The notes: a model not told the origin generated them from the sequence alone. Positions 30,277-39,747 are shown, counted from the first letter of the stretch. The stretch: 64,000 bases of DNA from Derxia lacustris (GCF_002105195.1 NZ_MUHU01000025.1:372001-436000); one strand, 5' to 3'. Program-made: numbers and translations.

Positions 30277-31286
30277 GCGGCGGCCTCGGAGTCGAGCGCG
30301 GCATCGCGGCAGTCTTCGAGCCCGGCCGGCACCACCAGATGCAGCGGCGTCGGCGCCAGATCGAAGGTCAGCGGCGTCGCCAGCCGCAGCAGTTCGCCGT
30401 CGAGCGCCAGCTTCACGCCGTGGCGTGCGCGGCGCTGGCCGGCATGCACGGTCAGCTGGCCGAAGGCAAAGCGCGTGAGCTGCTCCGAATCGGCCAGCCG
30501 GCCGAGCGCGCCGGCCAGCAGCAGCCGGCCGAGCGCCAGCGGCCCGAGCGGCGGCAGCGCAAATGCCGCCAGCTCGCCGTCGACCACCGCCTGCGCCTCG
30601 GGCAGGCCGAGCCGCGCCAGTTGCAGCGGGTTGTTGCCGACGATCAGGGTCGAGGCGCGCAGCCGCAGCGCGGCGTCGGCGGCACCGTCGGGCGCAGCGC
30701 GGTCGAGGCCGAGCGCATACGGCCGGTGCTCGCGCCACAGCGTGACCAGCGCCGCCAGTGCCGCCACCGCGCGGCTGCGGCCCAGGCGCTGCTTCCAGAC
30801 CTCGCGGTCTTCCAGCAGGCGCGGATAAAGCCCGAGGCTGGCATTGACCAGGAAGACGCGGCCGTTGACCCGCCCGACCTGCACCCGGCGCAGCGTCGGC
30901 CGGGCCTGGGCCAGCAGCTCGATGCCCTCGGCCAGATCGATCGGCACGCCCTGGCTGCGCGCGAAGTAGTTGAAGGTGCCGCGCGGCAGCACGCCGAGCG
31001 CCACGTCGGCGCCCAGCAGCGCCTGCGCCACCGCGTTGATGCTGCCGTCGCCGCCGGCGGCCACCACCACGCCGCGCCGGGCCTGGGCGCGGCGCAGCGC
31101 TTCGACGGCCAACGCCGGCAGATCGGCGCCGCGCTGCGCCAGCAGCAGCTCATGGCGCCGGCCGGCGCCGGGCACGCCGAGCCGCGCGGTCAGCGCCTGG
31201 GCCAGTTCGGCGCTGTCGTGCCGGCCCGAGCCGGCGTTGGCCACCACCAGCAGCGGCGGCGAATCGGCCAGAGCGGGGCCGGTCAT
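30273..31286 (-). CDS. Diacylglycerol/sphingosine kinase-family lipid kinase-like protein
   Basis: A 337-residue protein with the catalytic domain of the DAGK family: NAGSGRHD near residue 17, GGDGSINAVAQALLG near 73, and LPRGTFNYFARS in place of the usual G-T-x-N-D-F. The C-terminal half carries the beta-sandwich pattern ending in the G-E-L motif (KLALDGELLRLATP). Substrate may be a lipid or lipid-like diol. ATG 31286 is chosen because the family begins near it; the open frame reaches 31427. It forms an operon with the metallophosphoesterase, so the pair could phosphorylate and dephosphorylate related molecules, which is inference. Confidence 0.82.
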   Translation of the reverse strand: MTGPALADSPPLLVVANAGSGRHDSAELAQALTARLGVPGAGRRHELLLAQRGADLPALAVEALRRAQARRGVVVAAGGDGSINAVAQALLGADVALGVLPRGTFNYFARSQGVPIDLAEGIELLAQARPTLRRVQVGRVNGRVFLVNASLGLYPRLLEDREVWKQRLGRSRAVAALAALVTLWREHRPYALGLDRAAPDGAADAALRLRASTLIVGNNPLQLARLGLPEAQAVVDGELAAFALPPLGPLALGRLLLAGALGRLADSEQLTRFAFGQLTVHAGQRRARHGVKLALDGELLRLATPLTFDLAPTPLHLVVPAGLEDCRDAALDSEAAA

Positions 31287-31542
31287 GGCCGGGCGCCGCA
31301 GTGGCGTCGGCGGGGGTAGCGGCCGGCGGGCTTGGCTGGCATGCGGTTCTCCTCGGAAGGGTTGGGTGGCGCAGGCGCGTGCCTGCCGTGCCGAGCACCA
31401 TCGCGCCTTGTGCCGGCCGCCGGCCAACGGGAAAGAATCTTGAGGCGCTTGTTACAGCGCGGCCCGGCGCCGCGGCGGCGCGGTTACCTCCGTTCGGCCC
31501 CGCGACGTCTTGCCGCCGCCCTTGGGCGGTAACCTCGCGGCC

Positions 31543-33390
31543 ATGTCCGCCGCCCCCGCCTATCTCGTCCAGTCCGGCGTGTTTCTCGCCGCCGCCGTGG
31601 TTGCCGTGCCGCTGTTCAAGCGGCTTGGCTTTGGAGCCGTGCTCGGCTATCTGATCGCCGGCATCGTGATCGGGCCGTCGGCGCTCGGGCTGGTGCGCGA
31701 TCCCGACCGGGTGCTCGATTTCGCCGAGTTCGGCGTGGTGCTGCTGCTGTTCCTCATCGGGCTGGAGCTGGAGCCGGCGCGGGCCTGGGCGCTGCGCCGG
31801 CCGATCTTCGGGCTCGGCGGGCTGCAAGTCGCGGGCAGCACCGCACTGGCCTTTGGCGGCGCGCTGGCGTTTGGCGTGGACTGGCGCGAGGCGCTCATCA
31901 TCGGCATGGGCCTGGCCATGTCGTCGACCGCGCTCGGCCTGGCTTCGCTGGAGGAGCGCGGGCTGCGCGACACGCCGGGCGGCGAGGCGTCGTTCGCGGT
32001 GCTGCTGTTCCAGGATCTGGCGGTGATTCCGGTCTTCCTCATCGCGGCGCTGGTGGCGCCCGGGCATCACGCGCGCATCAGCGCCGGCGCGGTGTTGCCG
32101 GCGCTCGGCGCAATCGTGGCCATCGTCGTCATCGGCCGCACGCTGCTGCGCCCGGTGATGCGGGCGGTGGCGCGCACCGGGCTGCGCGAGCTGTTCGTGG
32201 CGCTGGCGCTGCTGATCGTCATCGGCGTATCCATTGCGATGCAGGCGGTCGGGCTGTCGATGGCGCTCGGCACCTTTCTGGCCGGCGTGCTGCTGGCCGA
32301 CAGCGAATACCGCCATGAGCTGCAACTCGACATCGAGCCGTTCAAGGGGCTGCTGCTCGGGCTGTTCTTCATCGCCGTGGGCATGACGGTCGATCTGCGG
32401 CTCGTGGCCAATCAGCCCGGGCTGGTCTTCGGGCTGGCGGCGCTGGTGGTGGCAATCAAGTTCGGGCTGCTGTACGGGCTGGCGCGCGGCGCCGGCCAGG
32501 TGCCGCGCGATGCCGGGCTGTTTGCCGTGGCGCTGTCGCAGGTGGGCGAGTTCGCCTTCGTCATCTACGGCATCGGCGAGTCGCAGAAGAACTTCTCGGC
32601 GCGCAGCACCGACATCCTCAATGCGGTGGTGGCGGTGACCATGCTGGCCACGCCGCTGCTGTTCGTGGCGACCGACCGCTTCCTGCGCCGGCGGCTGGCG
32701 CCGGGCAAGAACGAGCCGATCGACGAGCGCAAGCCGGTGATCGTGGCCGGCTTCGGGCGCTTCGGGCAGATCCTGGTGCGGGTGCTCAATGCGCGCGGCG
32801 TCGAGACCACGGTGATCGACCGCGATCCCGATCAGATCGAGGTCATGCGCGAATTCGGCTGGCGCTGCTACTACGGCGACGCGACCCGGCTCGACGTGCT
32901 GCGCCAGGCCGGCATCGACGAGGCGCGGCTGTTCGTGCTGGCCATCGACGATCCGGTCGCGGCGATCAAGGTCGCCCGGCTGCTGCGCGAGCGCTGGCCG
33001 GCGCTGCCGATCGTGGCGCGCGCGCGCAGCCGGACCGAGGCCTATGCCTTCCGCGAGCTGGGCATCGTGTCGGTGCGCGAAACCTTCCATTCCAGCCTGG
33101 AGGCGGCGGCCGAATCGCTGATGCATCTGGGCATGGCGCGGCAGGCGGCGCATCAGGTGGTGCGCGAATTCGAGCGCTACGACCGCAAGATGCTGGAGCG
33201 CAGCTTTGCCGTGCGCGACGACCGCAAGGCGCTGCTCGGGCTGGTGGAGCAGGGCCGGCTCGACCTGGAGGAGCTGCTGTCGAACGAGAAGCTCCAGCGC
33301 GAAGCCGAGTTGCGCGAGGCCGATGGCCGGCCGCACGGCGTGGCCGATCTCAAGCCCGGCGGCGAGGGCGGCGGCAAGGCGGCGGCCTGA
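31543..33390 (+). CDS. KefB/KefC-like monovalent cation:proton antiporter (CPA2) with RCK domain
   Basis: A 615-residue inner-membrane protein. About twelve hydrophobic helices (residues 5-380) include PLFKRLGFGAVLGYLIAG and FLIGLELEP, typical of CPA2 exchangers. From residue about 398 a TrkA-N/RCK nucleotide-binding domain follows (VIVAGFGRFGQILVRVL, DRDPDQIEV, YYGDATR). It is likely a glutathione-gated-type K+/H+ exchanger of the KefB/C/YbaL group; specificity is not certain. ATG 31543 is chosen as the family-like start (MSAAPAYLVQ). It is convergent with nhaR, 24 bases apart. Confidence 0.88.
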   Translation: MSAAPAYLVQSGVFLAAAVVAVPLFKRLGFGAVLGYLIAGIVIGPSALGLVRDPDRVLDFAEFGVVLLLFLIGLELEPARAWALRRPIFGLGGLQVAGSTALAFGGALAFGVDWREALIIGMGLAMSSTALGLASLEERGLRDTPGGEASFAVLLFQDLAVIPVFLIAALVAPGHHARISAGAVLPALGAIVAIVVIGRTLLRPVMRAVARTGLRELFVALALLIVIGVSIAMQAVGLSMALGTFLAGVLLADSEYRHELQLDIEPFKGLLLGLFFIAVGMTVDLRLVANQPGLVFGLAALVVAIKFGLLYGLARGAGQVPRDAGLFAVALSQVGEFAFVIYGIGESQKNFSARSTDILNAVVAVTMLATPLLFVATDRFLRRRLAPGKNEPIDERKPVIVAGFGRFGQILVRVLNARGVETTVIDRDPDQIEVMREFGWRCYYGDATRLDVLRQAGIDEARLFVLAIDDPVAAIKVARLLRERWPALPIVARARSRTEAYAFRELGIVSVRETFHSSLEAAAESLMHLGMARQAAHQVVREFERYDRKMLERSFAVRDDRKALLGLVEQGRLDLEELLSNEKLQREAELREADGRPHGVADLKPGGEGGGKAAA

Positions 33391-33414
33391 CGGCCCGTCG
33401 GAACGCGTCGCCGC

Positions 33415-34320
33415 TCAGCCGTCCGGCTTCAGCACCGCGCCGGCGCCGGCACAGATCAGCTCCACCGCCGGATGCTTGATGCGGCGCTCGGCGGCGATCG
33501 CATAGAACTGCTCGCGCACCGTCGGGCTCGTGCCGACCAGCAGCAGCGCGTGCTGCTCGGCCAGGTCTTCGGCCACCAGCTCCGCCGCCGGAAACAGCCC
33601 GAGGCCCCCGCGCGCAAACGTGGCCAGCAGCGCGCTGTCCTCGAACTCGCCGGCCAGTCGCGGCCGGATGCCCAGGCTCTCGAACCATTGCTCCAGCCGC
33701 GCCCGCAGCAGGCTGTGGCGCGTCGGCAGCAGCACCGGCGCGCGATCCAGGCTGTGCGGAAAGCCGGCGCCGTACTGCGCCGCCAGCTCGGCTGTGCCGA
33801 ACCAGGCGATGCCGGTCTCGCCGAGCGCATGGTTGAACAGCCGCAGACTGGCGTTCGGCGCCACCGGCCGGTCGGCCAGCACCACGTCGAACTTGTGCAG
33901 CGCCAGATCGCCGAGCAAATCCTCGAACTCACCCTCATGGCAGCTCAGCCGGATGCCGGCGCCGGGCGCGATCACCGCCTGCAGCAGCCGGAACGCCACC
34001 AGCTTGGGCAGCGAATCGGCAATGCCGACCGACAGCCGCAGCCCGCCCGCGCCGCCCGCATGCGCGAGCGCCTCCTCCATCTGCTCGCCGATCTGGAAGA
34101 TGCGGTCGGCATGGTCGAGCGCGATGCGGCCGGCCTCGGTCAGCGCCAGACCGCGCCCTTCCTGCGTGAACAGCGCCTGACCCAGATCGGCCTCCAGCGT
34201 GCGCAGCTGCGCGCTCACCGTCTGCACCGCCAGCCCCAACCGCGCTGCCGCGCGCGCAATCCCGCCTTCCTTGGCGATGACCCAGAAGTAGTGCAGGTGG
34301 CGATAGTTGAAGCCGGCCAT
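33415..34320 (-). CDS. nhaR: LysR-family transcriptional regulator, NhaR-like
   Basis: A 301-residue regulator: N-terminal winged helix-turn-helix (NYRHLHYFWVIAKEGGIARA) then a periplasmic-binding-protein-like effector domain. NYRHLHYFWVVAKEG-type starts are characteristic of NhaR, which senses sodium and activates Na+/H+ antiporter genes. Here it neighbours a CPA2 antiporter on the opposite strand, consistent with ion homeostasis, though no nhaA is nearby. The start lies 143 bases from the divergent Bax-inhibitor-like gene, which it may also influence. Confidence 0.85.
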   Translation of the reverse strand: MAGFNYRHLHYFWVIAKEGGIARAAARLGLAVQTVSAQLRTLEADLGQALFTQEGRGLALTEAGRIALDHADRIFQIGEQMEEALAHAGGAGGLRLSVGIADSLPKLVAFRLLQAVIAPGAGIRLSCHEGEFEDLLGDLALHKFDVVLADRPVAPNASLRLFNHALGETGIAWFGTAELAAQYGAGFPHSLDRAPVLLPTRHSLLRARLEQWFESLGIRPRLAGEFEDSALLATFARGGLGLFPAAELVAEDLAEQHALLLVGTSPTVREQFYAIAAERRIKHPAVELICAGAGAVLKPDG

Positions 34321-34463
34321 TGCGGGATTTCCTGTGTGAACTCACCGCAAGCTTCGCAAAAACCTACATGAAAGTCAGTCGAAAGCTGATTTTTCGGTTC
34401 CGGCTTCCGGCCGAGACTGCGGCTTCCCGCTGTTTTGTCCTTCAAGCCACAAAGGAGCCCGTC

Positions 34464-35156
34464 ATGGACATCCGCAACTCGAACGTGACCACCGTCGAAA
34501 GCCGTCCCTGGTTCGACGGCGCCGTCACCCCCGACGCCGCCCGCAAGGTGCTGCGCCAGACCTATGCGCTGCTCGGCGCCAACCTCGCGTTCAGCGCGCT
34601 GGTGGCCGGCACCGTCACGGCGATGGGCATTCCCGGCCCGGGCCTGATCGTCACGCTGATCGGCTTCTACGGCCTGCTGTTCGCCATCACCAAGTTCCGC
34701 AACAGCGGCGCCGGCGTCGGCCTGACGTTTGCGCTCACCGGCTTCATGGGCTGGACGCTCGGGCCGCTGCTCAGCCACACGCTCAAGCTGCCCGGCGGCG
34801 CCGAGGTGATCGCCATGTCGCTCGGCGCGACGGCGGCCATCTTCTTCGGCATGTCGGCCATCGGCCTGACCACCAAGCGCGACCTGTCGTCGATGGGCAA
34901 GATGCTGTTCGCCGGCATGATCGTCGCCATCCTGGCGAGCCTCGGCGCGATCTTCTTCGACATCCCGGCGCTGGCGCTCACGGTGTCGGCGGTGGTGGTG
35001 CTGCTGATGGCCGGCATGATCGTGTTCGAGACCAACAACATCGTGAAGGGTGGCGAGACCAACTACGTGATGGCGACGGTCAGCCTGTTCGTGTCGATCT
35101 TCAACCTGTTCACGAGCCTGATGCATCTGCTGGGCTTCGCGAACAGCAACGACTGA
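34464..35156 (+). CDS. Bax inhibitor-1/YccA family membrane protein
   Basis: A 230-residue inner-membrane protein with seven hydrophobic helices and no signal peptide; it matches the BI-1/YccA (UPF0005) family, for example in VLRQTYALLGANLAFSALVA, TGFMGWTLGPLL and VFETNNIVKGG. Relatives are calcium-leak channels or FtsH-protease modulators. ATG 34464 has a strong AAAGGAG ribosome site. TerC follows 15 bases later, so they are probably co-transcribed. Confidence 0.88.
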   Translation: MDIRNSNVTTVESRPWFDGAVTPDAARKVLRQTYALLGANLAFSALVAGTVTAMGIPGPGLIVTLIGFYGLLFAITKFRNSGAGVGLTFALTGFMGWTLGPLLSHTLKLPGGAEVIAMSLGATAAIFFGMSAIGLTTKRDLSSMGKMLFAGMIVAILASLGAIFFDIPALALTVSAVVVLLMAGMIVFETNNIVKGGETNYVMATVSLFVSIFNLFTSLMHLLGFANSND

Positions 35157-35171
35157 GCGACGGACGCCGCG

Positions 35172-36242
35172 ATGGATGCCTTTTTCGCTGCCAGCCTCAT
35201 GGGCCATCCGGCCTGGCAATGGCTGGTGTTTGCGGCCGTGGTCGGCGTGCTGCTGGTGCTCGACCTCGGCCTGTTCAATCGCAAGGACCATGCGATCGGC
35301 GTGCGCGAGAGCCTGAAGATGTCGGCGTTCTACATCTTCATCGCGCTCGCGTTCGGCGGCTGGGTCTGGTGGCAGATGGGCTCGACCGCCGCCATCGAGT
35401 ACACCACCGGCTATCTGATCGAGAAGTCGCTGTCGATGGACAACGTCTTCGTGATCGCGATGCTGTTCGGCTACTTCGCCATCCCGCGCGAGTACCAGCA
35501 CCGGGTGCTGTTCTGGGGCGTGCTGGGCGCCATCGTGATGCGCGCGGTGATGATCGGCGCCGGCGCGGCGCTCATCGAGCGCTTCGGCTGGATCATGTGG
35601 TTCTTCGGTGCCTTCCTGATCTTTACCGGCATCAAGATGTGGTTCGGCGCCGAGCATGAGCCCGACATGGCGAAGAACAAGCTGATCGGCTGGCTGCGGC
35701 GCCATCTGCGCGTGACCGAAAAGCTGCACGGCAACCACTTCTTTACGCGGCAGCCGCCCAAGGGCGGTGGCAAGCCGGTGCTGTGGGTCACGCCGCTGTT
35801 CCTGGCGGTGGTGGTGATCGAGGTGGTCGATCTGGTGTTTGCGGTGGACAGCGTGCCGGCGATCTTCGCCATCACGCTCGACCCGTTCCTCGTGTACACG
35901 AGCAACATCTTCGCGATCCTGGGCCTGCGCTCGCTGTACTTCGCGCTGGCGGCGATGATCCATCGCTTCGACTACCTGAAGTACGCGCTGGCGCTGGTGC
36001 TGGTGTTCGTGGGCGGCAAGATCCTGGCAGCCGAGTTCATCGGCCACATTCCGCCGCTGCTGTCGCTCGGCATCACGCTGGCGATTCTGGCTGGCGGCGT
36101 GGTGGTGTCGCTGACCAAGACGCGCCATCTGGCGGTGGACGACGAGGACAGCGCCCGGGCCATTTCGGCTGGCGGCGAACTGCTGGCGCGGCAGGCGGCC
36201 GAAGCGCAGGTGGCGACGCCGCGCCCCGCCTCGTCGAGCTGA
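35172..36242 (+). CDS. TerC/Alx-family integral membrane protein
   Basis: A 356-residue protein with about nine transmembrane helices. Acidic residues inside the membrane segments match the TerC/Alx family (LDLGLFNRKDHAI, EKSLSMDNVFVIA, VFAVDSVPAIFAIT). These proteins export or handle metal ions, notably manganese, and help metallate secreted proteins. It sits directly behind the BI-1/YccA gene and is followed by a strong inverted repeat. Family length is usually 300-340; the extra residues are in the C-terminal tail. Confidence 0.88.
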   Translation: MDAFFAASLMGHPAWQWLVFAAVVGVLLVLDLGLFNRKDHAIGVRESLKMSAFYIFIALAFGGWVWWQMGSTAAIEYTTGYLIEKSLSMDNVFVIAMLFGYFAIPREYQHRVLFWGVLGAIVMRAVMIGAGAALIERFGWIMWFFGAFLIFTGIKMWFGAEHEPDMAKNKLIGWLRRHLRVTEKLHGNHFFTRQPPKGGGKPVLWVTPLFLAVVVIEVVDLVFAVDSVPAIFAITLDPFLVYTSNIFAILGLRSLYFALAAMIHRFDYLKYALALVLVFVGGKILAAEFIGHIPPLLSLGITLAILAGGVVVSLTKTRHLAVDDEDSARAISAGGELLARQAAEAQVATPRPASSS

Positions 36243-36317
36243 GGCGGGCGGCGTTGTAGGACAGCTGCGCTGCCAGGTCGGCGCCGGATGCCGCAGACAG
36301 GCGGCGTCGGCCGACAA

Positions 36318-36353
36318 GCGAAACGGCCCGGGACCGACCCCGGGCCGTTTCGC
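36318..36353. terminator. Strong inverted repeat after terC
   Basis: GCGAAACGGCCCGGG (36318-36332) pairs perfectly with CCCGGGCCGTTTCGC (36339-36353) across a six-base loop. There is only a short T run within the stem and none after it, so it is a likely terminator or message-stabilising hairpin rather than a textbook intrinsic terminator. Confidence 0.55.
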
Positions 36354-36411
36354 ATTTGCGGACCATGCCTCTACCTGCTTCGGCCCCGGAGCGCCTCCCA
36401 AGGAGAACAGC

Positions 36412-36507
36412 ATGATTTCCGTCTACGACCCGTTCTGGCCCGCAACCGCGATGTTCGACTTCTGGGTCAAGTGCTATGTGGAAAGCGCCGTGCGCATGGG
36501 GCTCTGA
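36412..36507 (+). CDS. Possible 31-residue small protein
   Basis: ATG 36412 follows a strong AAGGAGA ribosome site at normal spacing and opens a 31-codon frame reading MISVYDPFWPATAMFDFWVK and ending VRMGL. It is aromatic and hydrophobic, with a possible short membrane-associated helix. It lies alone between the post-terC hairpin and a T-tailed terminator, which frames a short transcription unit. I do not recognise a family. Confidence 0.5.
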   Translation: MISVYDPFWPATAMFDFWVKCYVESAVRMGL

Positions 36508-36525
36508 GCGCCCGCCACCAATGCA

Positions 36526-36550
36526 AAGGCCCGACGCGTCGGGCCTTTTT
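36526..36550 (+). terminator. Intrinsic terminator after the small protein gene
   Basis: AAGGCCCGACGCGTCGGGCC is a near-perfect hairpin followed by TTTTT (36546-36550). It ends 43 bases after the stop of the 31-residue gene and precedes the convergent RcnB-like gene. Confidence 0.85.
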
Positions 36551-36569
36551 CATGCGCATCGAAAGCGCA

Positions 36570-36965
36570 TCACTGGTGCAGCAGGATGTCGACGATGACG
36601 CCGGTCGCCACCGCGATCAGCAGCCATTGGCCGTCGACCCGCGCCCAGCGATGGCCGGGCGGCGGCCGGCGCAGGCCACGGGCGCGCCAGTCGTCGACAT
36701 AGACCACGCGGGTGCCGCGCGGCATGTGCTCGCCGCGCGCCCATTCGCGCCGCTCGGGTCCGCGCGGGCGTTCTTCGTCGCTCCAGTTGCGGTGGTCGTC
36801 ATGCCAGTCGCGCCGGTCGTCATGGCCGCGCGGGCCGTTGCCGCCGGGGCCGCGGCCGTCGCCATGTTCGCCGCCGCCGTGGCCGTGGGGCGGGTCGGCG
36901 AAGGCGGGCAGGGCAAGGCCGGCCAGCGCAAAGGCAAGCAGGCGGCGGCGGGGCAGGGAAGTCAT
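36570..36965 (-). CDS. RcnB-like periplasmic protein
   Basis: A 131-residue exported protein: signal peptide RRRLLAFALAGLALPAFADP, then a His/Gly/Asp-rich low-complexity stretch, then a C-terminal RcnB-type domain (MPRGTRVVYVDDWRARGL and GQWLLIAVATGVIVDIL). RcnB relatives tune nickel/cobalt efflux in the periplasm; no rcnA efflux gene is nearby, so the role here is open. ATG 36965 is chosen over earlier frame openings because it begins the signal peptide. Confidence 0.75.
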   Translation of the reverse strand: MTSLPRRRLLAFALAGLALPAFADPPHGHGGGEHGDGRGPGGNGPRGHDDRRDWHDDHRNWSDEERPRGPERREWARGEHMPRGTRVVYVDDWRARGLRRPPPGHRWARVDGQWLLIAVATGVIVDILLHQ

Positions 36966-37112
36966 TTCGTGGTCTCGCAGGCGGGTTGAACGAGCGCCGA
37001 GCATGGCAGCCGCAGATTGCCGCGAGCGTCCGAAACGCAAGCGAAAGCGCGCGCACATTTCTGGCTGCAACCGTTTGCGGCCCGTGCAACGCGGCGCGCG
37101 CCGGACGGCGGT

Positions 37113-37943
37113 TCAGCCGGCGCCGGCCAGGGCCGCCAGCGCCGCGCCGCAGGGCAGGGCGATCTTGTCGGCGAGCAGGTCGTCGGCGCGCGTGACGCCG
37201 AGGTTGATTGCCAGCACCGGCTTGCCGGCCCGGGCCGCATCGCGCGCAAACCGGAAGCCCGAGAACACCATCAGCGACGAGCCGACCACCAGCAGCGCAT
37301 CGGCGGCGGCGAGCGCGGCATAGCTTGCATCGACGCGCTCGCGCGGCACGTTCTCGCCGTAGAACACCACGTCGGGCTTGAGCACGCCGCCGCAGCGCTC
37401 GCAGGCCGGCACGGCAAAGCGCGAGAAGTCGTGGCCGTCGAGATCGGCGTCGCCGTCGGGCGCGATGCCGGCCGCGAGGCCCAGCCAGTCCGGATTGGCC
37501 GCCACCAGCCGCGCCTGCAACTGCGCGCGCGGCGTGCGCTCGCGGCAGCCCATGCACACCACCGTGTCGATGCGCCCGTGCAGATCGACCACCGCCGCGC
37601 TGCCGGCGGCCTGATGCAGCCCGTCGACGTTCTGCGTGACCAGCAGCTCCAGCCGCCCGGCGACTTCCAGCGCGGCCAGCGCGCGATGACCAACATTGGG
37701 CTCGGCGCGGCGCATCAGCGTCCAGCCGATGGCGCTGCGGGCCCAGTAGCGCGCGCGCACCTCGGGCCGCGCCATGAAGTCGCGGAAATCGACCGGCGGC
37801 TTGCGCTTCCAGGCGCCGCCGGCGTCGCGGTAATCGGGGATGCCCGACTCGGTGCTGATGCCGGCGCCGGTCAGCACCAGCCAGCGCGGATGGCGCGCGA
37901 AGCGGTCGAGCAGCCGGTCGAGTTCGCTGCTGGCGAGCGTCAT
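37113..37943 (-). CDS. NAD-dependent protein deacetylase, SIR2 family
   Basis: A 276-residue sirtuin that removes acyl groups from protein lysines using NAD. Motifs: TGAGISTESGIPDYRD near residue 25, TQNVDGLH with the general base His in VVDLHGRID, a zinc-finger of four cysteines (VCMGC and PACERC), KPDVVFYGENVP and VVGSSLMVFSG. The pattern fits class II (SIRT4-like) enzymes rather than CobB of enterics. It overlaps the upstream small membrane gene by four bases (ATGA). Confidence 0.9.
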   Translation of the reverse strand: MTLASSELDRLLDRFARHPRWLVLTGAGISTESGIPDYRDAGGAWKRKPPVDFRDFMARPEVRARYWARSAIGWTLMRRAEPNVGHRALAALEVAGRLELLVTQNVDGLHQAAGSAAVVDLHGRIDTVVCMGCRERTPRAQLQARLVAANPDWLGLAAGIAPDGDADLDGHDFSRFAVPACERCGGVLKPDVVFYGENVPRERVDASYAALAAADALLVVGSSLMVFSGFRFARDAARAGKPVLAINLGVTRADDLLADKIALPCGAALAALAGAG

Positions 37944-38341
37944 GGCGTGCCGGCGCCGGGCGTGTTGCGATGCGCCGGCGGCCGCTCGCGCGAACGGTCG
38001 CGCTCGCGCGGATCGACCACCACCACCATTGGCGGCTGCGGCCGCGCGGCCAGCTCGTCGAGTTCGCGCCGGCGGGCGAGCTCGCGCGCCAGCCGCGCTT
38101 CGCCGGCCTGCCGCTGGGCGGCGGTGGAAAGCCGCTGCTCGCCGGGCCGGCTGCTGCTGGCGCCCGGCAGCGTCGAGACCACCTCGGCCGCCTCGGTCGG
38201 CGCCGGCTTGGCTGCGCCCGCCGCCAGCGCCGTGCCGATCAGCGCGCCCGCCAGCGCCGCCGCGCCGGCCACCTGCACGGCCCGCCGCGTCACCGCGTCG
38301 CCGACCGCCTGCGCCCGTCCCACCGTTCTGCCTTGCCGCAT
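37940..38341 (-). CDS. Hypothetical single-pass membrane protein
   Basis: A 133-residue protein with a basic N-terminus, one hydrophobic helix (VAGAAALAGALIGTALAAGA, about residues 24-43) and a long charged, Arg/Glu-rich tail containing a coiled-coil-like LARELARRRELDELAAR. It is probably anchored in the inner membrane. No family recognised. ATG 38341 is chosen from coding character and the four-base coupling to the sirtuin downstream. Confidence 0.5.
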   Translation of the reverse strand: MRQGRTVGRAQAVGDAVTRRAVQVAGAAALAGALIGTALAAGAAKPAPTEAAEVVSTLPGASSSRPGEQRLSTAAQRQAGEARLARELARRRELDELAARPQPPMVVVVDPRERDRSRERPPAHRNTPGAGTP

Positions 38342-38513
38342 TTCCGTCTCCCTCGCCCAGGACCGCAGCGACGATAGCGCGCCCGCCGTTCCGCCCATCC
38401 CGCATGGTGGAGGGCGACCGCCCGGCTGATCGCCGCATGCCGATGCCCGCCGTCCTGCCGCCGCTCGCGGGCTACCATTTCCGCCTCTTCCAGCCAACCG
38501 CACGCGGCCAGCC

Positions 38514-39686
38514 ATGCACGCCGAACTCCCCACGCACGCCCACCTTCCCGACGACGACGATGTGCGCCGCACCGCCCAGCGCAGCACGCTCGTGAGCGTG
38601 GCCGTCAACGTCGTGCTCGCCAGCGTGCAGATATTGATCGGCGTGCTCGCGCACTCGGCGGCGCTGGTATCGGACGGCGTGCATTCGCTGTCTGACCTCG
38701 CCTCCGACTTCGTGGTTCTGCTCGCCAACCATCACAGCCGCCGCGAGGCCGACGACGACCATCCCTACGGCCATCTGCGCTTCGAGAACGCCGCCTCGCT
38801 CGCGCTGTCGCTGCTGCTCGCTACCGTGGGTGCCGGCATGCTCTGGGCCGGCGTGCACCGGCTGTTCGGCCCGCCGCCCGATGCCGCGCATGTGCCCGGC
38901 GCCGCCGCCGTGGCCGTCGCGCTGGTGGCGCTGGTGTCCAAGGAACTGCTGTTCCGCTACATGCTGGCCGCCGCCAGGCGCGTGAAGTCGTCGATGCTCG
39001 AAGCCAACGCCTGGCATGCGCGCTCCGACGCCGCCTCGTCGCTGGTGGTGACCGTGGGCGTGCTCGGCTCGATGGCCGGCTACCGCTTTCTCGACCCGCT
39101 CGCCGCCGCCATCGTCGGCGTGATGATCGTGCGCATGGCCTGGGAATTTGGCTGGCACGCGATTGCCGACCTGACCGACCGCGCCGCCTCGCCCGAGGAA
39201 GTGGCCGCCATCCGCGAAACCCTGCGCGCCACCTCGGGCGCGCGCGACCTGCACCGCCTGCGCACCCGCAAGATGGGCGACCGCGTGATCGTCGATGCCC
39301 ACATGCTGGTCGACCCGCTCATCAGCGTGAGCGAAGGCCATTACATCGCCGAAAGCGCGCGCCACCGGCTATTGAAATTGCACGGCGTGGTCGACGCCAC
39401 GATCCATATCGACCCGGAAGACGACGTGATCGACGGCGCGGTGGTGAAACTGCCCGGCCGCGAGCAATTGCTGGCCGAATTGAAGGATTGCCTCGGCGAT
39501 CTGCCGGTGGATATCGAGAAGACGCAATTGCACTATCTCGAAGGGAAGATCTGGGCCGATGTGTTTCTCAAGCCGGCTGCGGCTGGCAATAGGGAAACGC
39601 TGGAAACGCGGATGGAAATGGCGCGCGGCCGGGTGCTGGAGTCGGCGAATTTCGTGGCGATCAAGGTGTTGCAGGTGCATTCGTGA
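38514..39686 (+). CDS. Cation diffusion facilitator family transporter
   Basis: A 390-residue metal/proton antiporter of the inner membrane. Six helices include the metal site region LVSDGVHSLSDLASDFVV and ANAWHARSDAASSLVV with the H-x3-D pattern, followed by a cytoplasmic dimerisation domain (RKMGDRVIVDAHMLVDPL). Substrate is likely zinc, iron or manganese; the sequence does not decide. The C-terminal extension beyond residue 300 is longer than in FieF-type members. It is convergent with the GDSL esterase gene. Confidence 0.9.
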   Translation: MHAELPTHAHLPDDDDVRRTAQRSTLVSVAVNVVLASVQILIGVLAHSAALVSDGVHSLSDLASDFVVLLANHHSRREADDDHPYGHLRFENAASLALSLLLATVGAGMLWAGVHRLFGPPPDAAHVPGAAAVAVALVALVSKELLFRYMLAAARRVKSSMLEANAWHARSDAASSLVVTVGVLGSMAGYRFLDPLAAAIVGVMIVRMAWEFGWHAIADLTDRAASPEEVAAIRETLRATSGARDLHRLRTRKMGDRVIVDAHMLVDPLISVSEGHYIAESARHRLLKLHGVVDATIHIDPEDDVIDGAVVKLPGREQLLAELKDCLGDLPVDIEKTQLHYLEGKIWADVFLKPAAAGNRETLETRMEMARGRVLESANFVAIKVLQVHS

Positions 39687-39747
39687 GATTGAATCGATAT
39701 CGACAATCGGCACGGCCATGCATGTCACGGCAGGAAGAGATTGCCGC

